Below, one piece after another: positions 57,809 to 64,000 of a DNA stretch of 64,000 nucleotides; within the stretch, counting starts at the first letter, position 1, and every line of letters begins with the position of its first letter. Below the pieces are notes generated by a model, which was not told the origin of the DNA, ran no database searches, and saw only the letters and a list, made by a program, of their open reading frames with translations. This DNA is from Corynebacterium freiburgense (GTDB lineage: Bacteria > Actinomycetota > Actinomycetes > Mycobacteriales > Mycobacteriaceae), in the NCBI RefSeq assembly GCF_030408815.1, contig NZ_CP047355.1, positions 1,922,001 through 1,986,000 of the forward strand, written 5' to 3'. A program made the translations under genes and the position numbers.

Positions 57809-58567
57809 ATGAATTCACCATTTAGCCTGGTTGGTCGCACCGCAATTGTTACTGGTGGTTCCACCGGAATTGGTTTTGGTATTGCCCGCTGTCTTGCCAA
57901 TGCGGGCGCAAGTGTCATGGTTGCAGCATTGGATGACCAGCATTTGGCGAACATCACCGACTTTGCCAAAATCGCCTGCGATGTCACCGACCCAGTCGAT
58001 TGCGCCACCGCTATCGCTGCAACAGTGGAACGTTTTGGGGGCGTCGATATTCTGGCGGCAAATGCCGGCGCATATCCCCAAGCAAGTATTGCGGATATCG
58101 ACGCCGCGGCCATCGGGCAACTTACCGAGCTCAATGTTGGCGGTATGGCAAATATGGTGGTTGCCGCATTGCCAGAATTACGACGTTCTACCGCCGGTCG
58201 AATTATTGTCACCAGTTCCATTACCGGCAACTACACAGGCTTTCCTGGCTGGGCGCATTATGGAGCGACCAAGGCGGCACAACTTGGATATGTTCGTACT
58301 GCCGCAATTGAACTAGCCCGCTACGGAATTACCTGCAATGCGGTTTTGCCGGGCAATGTACTCACACCTGGTCTAGAGGAACTTGGCGAAACCTATATCG
58401 CGCAAATGGCGCGTTCAGTTCCTAGCGGGGCTTTGGGCACAATCGATGATATCGGCAACACTGTCGCGTTTTTAGCCAGTGATGCTGCAAAGTACATTAC
58501 GGGCCAAGGCATTGTTATTGATGGTGGACAGATTTTGCCAGAATCCCCTGAAGCACTCGAAACATAA
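57809..58567 (+). CDS. Short-chain dehydrogenase/reductase (FabG-like)
   Basis: The 252-residue SDR has the NAD(P) site TAIVTGGSTGIGFGIARCLA, an NAGAYPQ motif, and the catalytic Ser-Tyr-Lys set in TSSITGNYTGFPGWAHYGAT with Lys following. PGNVLTPGLEEL and TGQGIVIDGGQILPE complete the classical layout. The substrate is not predictable; 3-oxoacyl reductases and sugar-alcohol dehydrogenases share this form. AAAGGAG lies 7-8 bases before the ATG; the longer reading inside the dnaE leader is rejected. Confidence 0.92.
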   Translation: MNSPFSLVGRTAIVTGGSTGIGFGIARCLANAGASVMVAALDDQHLANITDFAKIACDVTDPVDCATAIAATVERFGGVDILAANAGAYPQASIADIDAAAIGQLTELNVGGMANMVVAALPELRRSTAGRIIVTSSITGNYTGFPGWAHYGATKAAQLGYVRTAAIELARYGITCNAVLPGNVLTPGLEELGETYIAQMARSVPSGALGTIDDIGNTVAFLASDAAKYITGQGIVIDGGQILPESPEALET

Positions 58568-58605
58568 CCGCTCCTTGTTTGTGAGTTTTGTGTGCTTTAT
58601 GTCCG

Positions 58606-58900
58606 GTGGTTTGGTTGTGTACGTCCGGTGACCTGGGATTTGGTTAGATCTGGTTGGGAGGTGCTCAGTCTTTTCGGGGGTCTGGTCGGTCTTTTCAGAC
58701 GCTGGTTGGGCGTGTTGTCACAGATTCCATTTTTTCGGCTGTTTTTATGGAATCTGCGACAAACCCCAGGTCAACGATTGTGCACAACATGGGTTGCTGT
58801 CGCAAATTCCATTTTTTCGGGCGATTTTCGGGCGATTTTATGGAATCTGCGACAGTAGGGATGAAAACATTACCAGTACGATAGGGTGGGCCTATTAAAC
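58606..58900 (-). repeat. Module A repeat (two hairpins), copy R5, inverted
   Basis: Inverted copy with hairpins at 58716-58761 and 58797-58855 and the short stem near 58880-58895. The hairpin that normally follows the GGTTCCCTACC linker, and the linker itself, are missing, so this copy has lost one unit. The second hairpin has a duplicated loop word (GGGCGATTTTC twice). The left part, GTCCGGTGACCTGGGATTTG, matches the right flank of R2. Confidence 0.88.
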
Positions 58901-59146
58901 TGCAGGTAAAGCCCAGCCCACACCCCGGAAAGCCCAGCCCACACCCAAGGAAAGCAGCTCAAACAACCTAGAAACCGGCTACCCCCCGGAAAGCGATGCA
59001 AATCAGCAGCATTAGCCATTTCCAAGCAAGTTCGGCCACCCAAAACAGCCAAGAACAAAAACCAACCTAACCTTCAAAACATCTGGCTTTCAAGACAAGG
59101 TTGAAAACTAGGTAATCACCCACATGAGCGAGTACTGTTCGACTCT
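58901..59146. other. Gene-free leader of rarD
   Basis: A C-rich tandem (AAAGCCCAGCCCACACCC twice, 58908-58950) extends the R5 block; the remainder to the rarD ATG has no ORF with a ribosome binding site. No promoter was identified with confidence. Confidence 0.45.
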
Positions 59147-59998
59147 ATGGTCTATGGTGTACTCGCCTACGGCATTTGGGGCTTTTTTGCTGCTTTTTTC
59201 CCATTGCTTGCGCCTGCAGCGCCAATGGAGATTCTTGCCCATCGCATCGTTTGGACGGCCGTCCTTATGCTTGGGCTTATTTGGTATACCGGTGGGCTGA
59301 AAGAGCTTCGAAGCACACCACGAACAACCTGGCTAACAATAGTGCTGGCCGCGATCGTGATTGCCATAAACTGGCTGGTGTATGTGATCGCGGTTAATAG
59401 TGGGCATGTTGCGGAAGCCGCACTCGGATACTTTATTAACCCTTTGGTGAGTGTATTGCTAGGCATGGTTTTTCTGCGGGAACGGCTGCGGAATCTACAG
59501 AAACTCTCGGTAGCTATTGCAACGGCTGCTGTGTTGCTTATCACTATTGCGGGTGGCGAACCCCCAATTCTTGGGCTCATTCTCGCTTTTAGTTTTGGGT
59601 TTTATGGGCTGATTAAAAAGCGAATTCAGCTCAGTGCATCGACATCACTAGCTGCGGAAACCCTGGTATTGTTCCCATTTGCTGCTGGATTTCTTTTGGT
59701 GCTCGAAGCAAATCACACCAGCACGATGTTTCAATATGGAATTTCCCACACCTTACTTTTGATTTCCACGGGGATCATTACTGCTGTGCCACTTTTATGT
59801 TTTGGTAAAGCAGCAAAACTTATTCGACTTTCCACTTTAGGAATGTTGCAGTATATGACCCCGAGTGTGCAGATGTTATGGGCGGTGTTGGTTATGCAGG
59901 AACAACTCAGCCCAATACGGTGGCTAGGTTTTATTATTATCTGGATTTCGGTGAGTATTTACCTTACGGACTTACTCCTGCACCGAAATAATCGATAA
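59147..59998 (+). CDS. rarD: RarD-type EamA/DMT transporter
   Basis: The 283-residue protein has ten hydrophobic segments and the RarD start pattern GVLAYGIWGFFAAFFPLL, EILAHRIVWTAVLML and the mid-protein LGYFINPLVSVLLGMVFLRE. The second EamA half carries MLQYMTPSVQMLWAVLVMQE. DMT transporters of this group carry metabolites, with no fixed substrate for RarD. The ribosome binding site is poor. It converges with the 60010 gene after 11 bases. Confidence 0.92.
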   Translation: MVYGVLAYGIWGFFAAFFPLLAPAAPMEILAHRIVWTAVLMLGLIWYTGGLKELRSTPRTTWLTIVLAAIVIAINWLVYVIAVNSGHVAEAALGYFINPLVSVLLGMVFLRERLRNLQKLSVAIATAAVLLITIAGGEPPILGLILAFSFGFYGLIKKRIQLSASTSLAAETLVLFPFAAGFLLVLEANHTSTMFQYGISHTLLLISTGIITAVPLLCFGKAAKLIRLSTLGMLQYMTPSVQMLWAVLVMQEQLSPIRWLGFIIIWISVSIYLTDLLLHRNNR

Positions 59999-60009
59999 CC
60001 AACTCCCAC

Positions 60010-60504
60010 TCATTCATGAAAACGCACCGGGCGAATGCCAAAGCGCCCCCAAGCGGCATCTGGTGGTAGTACTTCAATAGCAAAGACACGCTTATCCTCA
60101 GCCACTGTTCGCAATAGGTCACCGGAGGCGTGAACGATTACACCGGGGATTGGTTCATTGCCTAAAACATCGGCTCGGGATTTCCCTTTTATGGGTTCCG
60201 GCAATGGAATTGCTGCGGTTTCTGTAAGGCGTGCATTGACTCGTGGCAGCGGTTTAAGCAAGATACTTGCTTCACCTGCATTTAAGGGCTCGGTAAAGGT
60301 AATCAATGCAAACGAAGGTTCGTCTGCCTCTTCAAGGGAAATTCGAGCACGGGCTTGGTAGTTTTCGGGAGTTTCATTATCCATGCCAAGAGAATCTCCA
60401 TTGATATTCATAGGTTTGGAAACTCGATCAGATTGCCCAAGCGCTAATACAAGCGCAATAAGCGCGGCCGTCGATAAGCCTGCTACAACAACGCGTGTTT
60501 CCAT
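60010..60504 (-). CDS. Membrane-anchored hypothetical protein
   Basis: This 164-residue protein has one N-terminal hydrophobic segment (VVVAGLSTAALIALVLALG, 5-23) without a lipobox and an extracytoplasmic beta-rich domain (RISLEEADEPSFALITFTEP; PGVIVHASGDLLRTVAEDKR; FAIEVLPPDAAWGRFG). It directly follows the pseudouridine synthase gene, touching its stop. The family appears corynebacterial; no function known. Confidence 0.7.
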   Translation of the reverse strand: METRVVVAGLSTAALIALVLALGQSDRVSKPMNINGDSLGMDNETPENYQARARISLEEADEPSFALITFTEPLNAGEASILLKPLPRVNARLTETAAIPLPEPIKGKSRADVLGNEPIPGVIVHASGDLLRTVAEDKRVFAIEVLPPDAAWGRFGIRPVRFHE

Positions 60505-61431
60505 TTACCCCTCACGAAGAACATCGAGCGCGTGTTGCAAATCAGGCGGATATGGCGAAGTAATTTCCATATAACGACCGTCCGCAGGATGCGTAAAACC
60601 CAAGTGAACGGCGTGTAGCCACTGCCGGATAAGGCCCAGGCGTTCGGAAAGCTTAGGGTCCGCGCCATACATTGGGTCGCCACAACAAGGGTGGTGCAAT
60701 GCCGAAAAATGCACGCGGATTTGGTGAGTACGCCCGGTTTCCAAATGGATCTCCAATAATGAGGCTTCACGAAACGCCTCAATGGTTTCATAATGTGTCA
60801 CCGAGTGTTTACCGTCGCTTGTTACGGCAAACCGCCAACCAGCCGAGGGGTGACGGCCAATCGGAGCTTCGATCGTCCCCGATAATGGGTCAAGGTGCCC
60901 TTGAACTAGGGCATGATATGTTTTGGTCACCGTCCGATCCCGAAATGCGCGTTTTAGCACTGTATATGCGCGTTCCGACGCCGCGACCACCATCACCCCG
61001 GAAGTGCCAACGTCCAGGCGCTGCACAATCCCTTTTCGCTCTGGTGGCCCCGAGGTAGAAATCCGAAACCCGGCAGCCGCTAATCCTCCAATAACCGTTG
61101 GCCCATCCCAACCAACCGTAGGGTGCGCCGCTACCCCAACGGGTTTATCCACCACAATGACATCTTCGTCGGAGTACAGAATATCCATACCCTCTACGAG
61201 TTCTTCTTTTGGCAATAACGGTTCCTTTGGGGCGGGCAAAGTCACATCCAGCCATGTGCCCGCCGCAAGCCGGTCCGATTTACCAACAAGCTTGCCGTCT
61301 ATAAACACATCCCCCGCTGCGGCAAGTTCTGCCGCACTAGTTCGAGAGATACCAAGTAATTTCGATAACGCGGCGTCTACACGCATACCATCCAGCCCTT
61401 CGGGGACAGGCATTTGGCGAGACTCCCGCAT
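60505..61431 (-). CDS. RluD-family pseudouridine synthase
   Basis: The 308-residue enzyme has an N-terminal S4 domain ([20 protein letters not shown]) and the RluA catalytic domain, with [20 protein letters not shown] carrying the catalytic Asp, [17 protein letters not shown], and the C-terminal [20 protein letters not shown]. It modifies uridines in 23S rRNA. RluD and LspA are commonly neighbours, as here, with one-base overlap of start and stop. Confidence 0.94.
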   Translation of the reverse strand: MRESRQMPVPEGLDGMRVDAALSKLLGISRTSAAELAAAGDVFIDGKLVGKSDRLAAGTWLDVTLPAPKEPLLPKEELVEGMDILYSDEDVIVVDKPVGVAAHPTVGWDGPTVIGGLAAAGFRISTSGPPERKGIVQRLDVGTSGVMVVAASERAYTVLKRAFRDRTVTKTYHALVQGHLDPLSGTIEAPIGRHPSAGWRFAVTSDGKHSVTHYETIEAFREASLLEIHLETGRTHQIRVHFSALHHPCCGDPMYGADPKLSERLGLIRQWLHAVHLGFTHPADGRYMEITSPYPPDLQHALDVLREG

Positions 61432-61916
61432 TAGGCACGCACCTTTCGTTCCTCCATCATCACACCAATAAGATAAACCACAACACCGACAGTAATTGCG
61501 CTATCCGCAATATTGAATACGGCAAAACTCCCTATTGAAATAAAGTCCACAACATGGCCGAAAAAGAAACCTGGTTCCCGTGCAAGCCGGTCAATAAGGT
61601 TTCCCAGCGCCCCACCCGCAATCATCCCAATCCCAATCGCTTGGACGGTATGGGTAACACGCCGCGCATACACCGCAACACCAACCACAAAACTCAATTG
61701 GATAAGTGTAAATAACCAGGTCAGATTTTGCCCCATGGAAAACGCAGCACCTGGATTAAATAGCAATAGAAACCGAAACCAATCACCAATCACTGGTTTT
61801 GGGACATTCGGAGTCAATGTCTGAAGCACCCACATCTTCGAAAGCTGATCGATCACAGCTACGAATGGGATTATCCCTAATACGAGTCTCGCCTTATTGG
61901 TCACGCAATACATCAT
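61431..61916 (-). CDS. lspA: Lipoprotein signal peptidase (signal peptidase II)
   Basis: LspA cleaves the signal peptide of lipoproteins after Lgt has added diacylglycerol. The 161-residue membrane protein has four helices and the two catalytic aspartates in [15 protein letters not shown] and [13 protein letters not shown]. Starts at 61916, 61913 or GTG 61904 are all possible; the AAGGA is close to the first ones. It works on the lipoproteins encoded around it. Confidence 0.95.
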   Translation of the reverse strand: MMYCVTNKARLVLGIIPFVAVIDQLSKMWVLQTLTPNVPKPVIGDWFRFLLLFNPGAAFSMGQNLTWLFTLIQLSFVVGVAVYARRVTHTVQAIGIGMIAGGALGNLIDRLAREPGFFFGHVVDFISIGSFAVFNIADSAITVGVVVYLIGVMMEERKVRA

Positions 61917-61967
61917 TCCTTATGTGGTAGGTGTTTTCCCACTCCGCGCTTCGGTAGGTTGGATCAT

Positions 61968-62843
61968 GTGCAAGCTCGAACCCGTATACTTTCCGCCCTG
62001 TGCGCGGCCCTCCTGCTCACTTCCTGCGCAGAGGACAGCACGAGTGACCCCCCCATCGCCGTACAAGCCGATGCAGTGAAAGTAACAGTAAATAATAATG
62101 GAAGCGGAAACAAGCAAACACTACGTTTCCAACCAACCAGCCAAGATCAACAGGCGACGCTCACCGTTGATGATGGGTTCCATCAAACCACCTCAAACGG
62201 AGACGAATCCCCCGAAGAAATCCAAACAATGACTCTTCCCGTGACCGCAAACGCAAGCGATGAGCGGAAGGTAACACTAACCGTTGGTACCCCCACCTAC
62301 TCTGATAGCAGCCTCAACGAAGAACTCGCAACTGCAAAGGACTTTCGTGTCAGTTGGCAAGGTGACACTACCGGACGGATTGAAACACTTGAATTCTCCG
62401 CACCGCCAAATGCCACCGATACCGCCCGAGCAGCAACAGAACGTTTCCTCCAACATGTACTGAACATGCCGATTGTATTCCCTGAAGAAGAAATCGGCGA
62501 GGGGGCCAAATGGCAGGTAGAAAGCAGAGTCAGCGGCGGCTCCACACTACTTCAAACCACCACATTTATTGCCAAAAAAATCCAAGGCTCGCAGGTGGAA
62601 TTGGATGTAGTAGTTGAGCAGCGACCAGCTGTAGGGGCACTCCCAGTCACGGATTCTCAGGGGAAATCCATGGGAGATCTAAAAGTTCTCGATTCGAAGA
62701 CAAATTCGCAGGGCAGTTTGGTTATTGATCTGCAAAACCCTCTCCCGAAAGGAAACATTCAATTCACCACTACGGTGCAATATGGTGGCGATTCCAATGT
62801 CACGGTCACTCAAACCGCAACAACTCGCATTGCATATAAGTAA
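61968..62843 (+). CDS. Secreted lipoprotein, unknown function
   Basis: The 291-residue precursor (GTG start) has a short signal peptide ending ALLLTSC (lipobox Cys at residue 20). A large extracytoplasmic domain without cysteines follows, rich in beta strands (KVTVNNNGSGNKQTLRFQPT; ITVQ-like tails; NIQFTTTVQYGG). The middle, DTARAATERFLQHVLNMPIV, resembles a helix in DUF6263-like corynebacterial lipoproteins, but the match is by eye. It diverges from lspA. TTG 61959 is an alternative start. Confidence 0.78.
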   Translation: MQARTRILSALCAALLLTSCAEDSTSDPPIAVQADAVKVTVNNNGSGNKQTLRFQPTSQDQQATLTVDDGFHQTTSNGDESPEEIQTMTLPVTANASDERKVTLTVGTPTYSDSSLNEELATAKDFRVSWQGDTTGRIETLEFSAPPNATDTARAATERFLQHVLNMPIVFPEEEIGEGAKWQVESRVSGGSTLLQTTTFIAKKIQGSQVELDVVVEQRPAVGALPVTDSQGKSMGDLKVLDSKTNSQGSLVIDLQNPLPKGNIQFTTTVQYGGDSNVTVTQTATTRIAYK

Positions 62844-62855
62844 CTATTAGAAACT

Positions 62856-62904
62856 GCCCCAGGGCAAGACAGTCACTATTGAAAGCGACACCTTGCCCTG
62901 AGGC
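62856..62904. terminator. Bidirectional terminator between the lipoprotein and DUF2892 genes
   Basis: GCCCCAGGGCAAG (62856-62868) and CTTGCCCTGAGGC (62892-62904) form a 13-bp stem with one mismatch between the two convergent genes. An AT-rich stretch, AATAATTATT, follows on the right. Confidence 0.8.
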
Positions 62905-62947
62905 AATAATTATTCGCTGTAATTATCCACTAATGGATGCTACGGAA

Positions 62948-63145
62948 TCACGACACTTTGCATGTAGAGATACCAAATACCCGATATAGTGGGCAGAATC
63001 CCGTAGCGGCAGTGCCCAACATAATGGCTGAAATTGCCCACATAGCCTTGGAAACTGGGCCCGTAGTTTCCCTAGCAATCGCACCAGTAATAGCGCCAAT
63101 GCCTACGCGAATAACTCTGTCCAGGAAACGTTCGTTTTTCTTCAT
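62948..63145 (-). CDS. DUF2892 (YgaP transmembrane-type) small membrane protein
   Basis: The 65-residue protein starts MKKNERFLDRVIRVGIGAIT and ends with the family's GFCPLYRVFGIST, spanning the membrane twice. DUF2892 proteins are often joined to rhodanese domains, where they act in sulfur handling; here the domain stands alone. The overlapping plus-strand ORF is its shadow. Confidence 0.88.
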   Translation of the reverse strand: MKKNERFLDRVIRVGIGAITGAIARETTGPVSKAMWAISAIMLGTAATGFCPLYRVFGISTCKVS

Positions 63146-63184
63146 GGGCCCAGCCTAGAAATTTCCCCTATGCGAGGCGAGGGG

Positions 63185-63208
63185 CTGTGAGTGAATTAAC
63201 ACTCACAG
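63185..63208 (-). repeat. Hairpin downstream of the surface lipoprotein gene
   Basis: CTGTGAGTG-AATTAA-CACTCACAG is a perfect 9-bp stem with a six-base loop, four bases past the stop of the lipoprotein gene. It has no T run, so it may be a weak terminator or an RNA stabiliser. Confidence 0.55.
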
Positions 63209-63212
63209 GGGT

Positions 63213-63881
63213 TTATGGTGCCGGTGCTGGAGGCGCAGCGGGAGGTTCTGCAGGAGGTGGAGGTGGTACCTCCGCGCCTGGTTCACCCGGTGCTGGAGCT
63301 GGAGGTGGCGGAGCGTCGGCAGGCGGTGGGACAGGAGCAGGAACATCACCATGGCACATAGGTGGAACCTGTTCTGGGGGCACGGTATTTGTAATCAATG
63401 TACAAGCCCAAGTTTGGGAAAGCTTCCAGGTATTGTCCTCGAAGATAAATTCCACATTGTCCGCAACCTGAGGTTCGCGGTCAGGAAGAGTGAAATTCAC
63501 GGTAGCCAATACTGAATTTGGAGTATAACCAGGCAAAACTGGTGGAACTACCTGGAAATCAGCGCCAGATTCTTGCTTTGAGCGCGTCATAGTTTCAAAA
63601 AGTTCTGGAGCAGCCTCGCCACCCTGTACAGTGCGAATCTTCTCCTCTACGGAAGCATCTGGATTGGTAGCAACCGCCAGTACCGCATTAAGATCATCAG
63701 CCGTAGGCTGCGGCGCATTCGCCGAAGATGCAGCAGACGAAGACGCAGAACTGGAAGCGGCAGACGTCTTTGACGTCTCAGAATCACCCCCAAGGAATGG
63801 AATATTTCCCGGCAACGACCCACACGCACTAAGCGTGAAGGCAGCGACGCCGATGGTTACGGCGGTGTAAATTCTCTTCAC
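63213..63881 (-). CDS. Surface lipoprotein with Pro-rich tail (MTB12-like domain)
   Basis: The 222-residue precursor (GTG start after GAGGAGAG) has a signal peptide ending FTLSAC (lipobox), an Ala/Ser spacer, and a folded domain (about 60-175) with ADDLNAVLAVATNPDASVEE and NTWKLSQTWACTL, resembling the low-molecular-weight antigen MTB12 fold. A proline/alanine-rich tail follows (APAPGEPGAEVPPPPPAEPP). It is like the 32174 lipoprotein in layout. It is probably displayed on the cell envelope; function unknown. Confidence 0.78.
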   Translation of the reverse strand: MKRIYTAVTIGVAAFTLSACGSLPGNIPFLGGDSETSKTSAASSSASSSAASSANAPQPTADDLNAVLAVATNPDASVEEKIRTVQGGEAAPELFETMTRSKQESGADFQVVPPVLPGYTPNSVLATVNFTLPDREPQVADNVEFIFEDNTWKLSQTWACTLITNTVPPEQVPPMCHGDVPAPVPPPADAPPPPAPAPGEPGAEVPPPPPAEPPAAPPAPAP

Positions 63882-63978
63882 TGAATACTCTCCTCTTCGA
63901 TGCCTCGAGTTCGGGCTATCACCACAATGCGAAACCATGGTACACGTGATGCAAATGTGGCCACACTAAGCTATTGCT

Positions 63979-64000
63979 ATGAGCAAAATTATCGTGATCA
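63979..64000 (+). CDS. Start of a gene cut by the window end
   Basis: An ATG at 63979 opens MSKIIVI and runs to the window edge. The hydrophobic beta-strand start is usual for Rossmann-type enzymes, but seven codons allow no assignment. The gap of 97 bases from the divergent lipoprotein gene gives room for promoters. Confidence 0.35.

Noticed and set aside
62937..63158. 73-aa plus-strand ORF
   Set aside because: The opposite strand encodes a recognisable DUF2892 protein over the same bases.
63187..63471. Gly-rich 94-aa plus-strand ORF
   Set aside because: It is the complement of the Pro-rich tail of the lipoprotein gene and has no independent evidence.

Overview
The window is a chromosomal segment of a Corynebacterium-like actinobacterium of moderate GC. 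The evidence is the gene order and gene types: a his operon carrying an impA-like gene and a Trp-associated membrane protein, followed by trpC, lgt and pyk; bioQ next to glgX; a BsaP-type biotin synthase partner behind bioB; treZ, ilvA and dnaE; and many small corynebacterial membrane proteins and lipoproteins. From memory this order resembles the C. glutamicum glgP-pyk-his-glgX-relS-treZ-ilvA-dnaE region. I ran no search, so the species is not assigned.

Layout. 0-8.3 kb: glycerate kinase-like gene, a membrane protein, a DUF4921 HIT-like protein, the first large repeat block, an M20 amidohydrolase and glycogen phosphorylase with its terminator. 8.3-16.5 kb: an AT-richer accessory island between two copies of an 18-bp sequence from the glgP terminator. 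It holds an eight-gene leftward operon: a J-like/TPR membrane protein lacking HPD, an Hsp70, a GrpE-like protein, an FtsK/SpoIIIE ATPase with a second degenerate domain, a tail-anchored coiled-coil protein, two 86-87 aa helical WXG100-sized proteins without WXG, and a 47-aa zinc ribbon. This is the best candidate for an undescribed system: a chaperone-coupled, type VII-like translocation machine. 16.5-29.3 kb: NADAR protein, repeat block, pyk, lgt, trpC and the his operon. 29.4-36 kb: YbjN protein, the bioB-bsaP unit with a BioQ-type operator, a lipoprotein, bioQ and glgX. 36-46 kb: exonuclease-BRCT protein, repeat block, small alarmone synthetase, a 40-aa ORF, S4 and IMPACT proteins, treZ, a drug-type MFS transporter, ilvA and another repeat block. 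46-54 kb: Excalibur protein, a decayed membrane gene, and the ribose operon rbsR-A-C-B-K-D with a perfect operator, then a methyltransferase. 54-64 kb: dnaE, an SDR, the last repeat block, rarD, RluD, lspA and surface lipoproteins.

Five intergenic gaps (about 3.5-4.5, 17.0-17.5, 37.4-38.2, 45.7-46.1 and 58.6-58.9 kb) carry one composite repeat family. Module A has up to three long hairpins with arms TGTCGCAGATTCCAT / ATGGAATCTGTGACA. Module B is built around GGCAGATCTGACA. Two B copies, at 3.7 kb and 38.1 kb, are nearly identical and inverted. The arms keep G-U pairs on one strand only, which hints at a structured transcript.

The metabolic genes fit together. GlgP, GlgX and TreZ handle glycogen and trehalose. 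Pyk sits in lower glycolysis. The his operon makes histidine. BioQ probably controls bioB. RbsR controls ribose uptake. No tRNA, rRNA, CRISPR array or intact transposase was seen.
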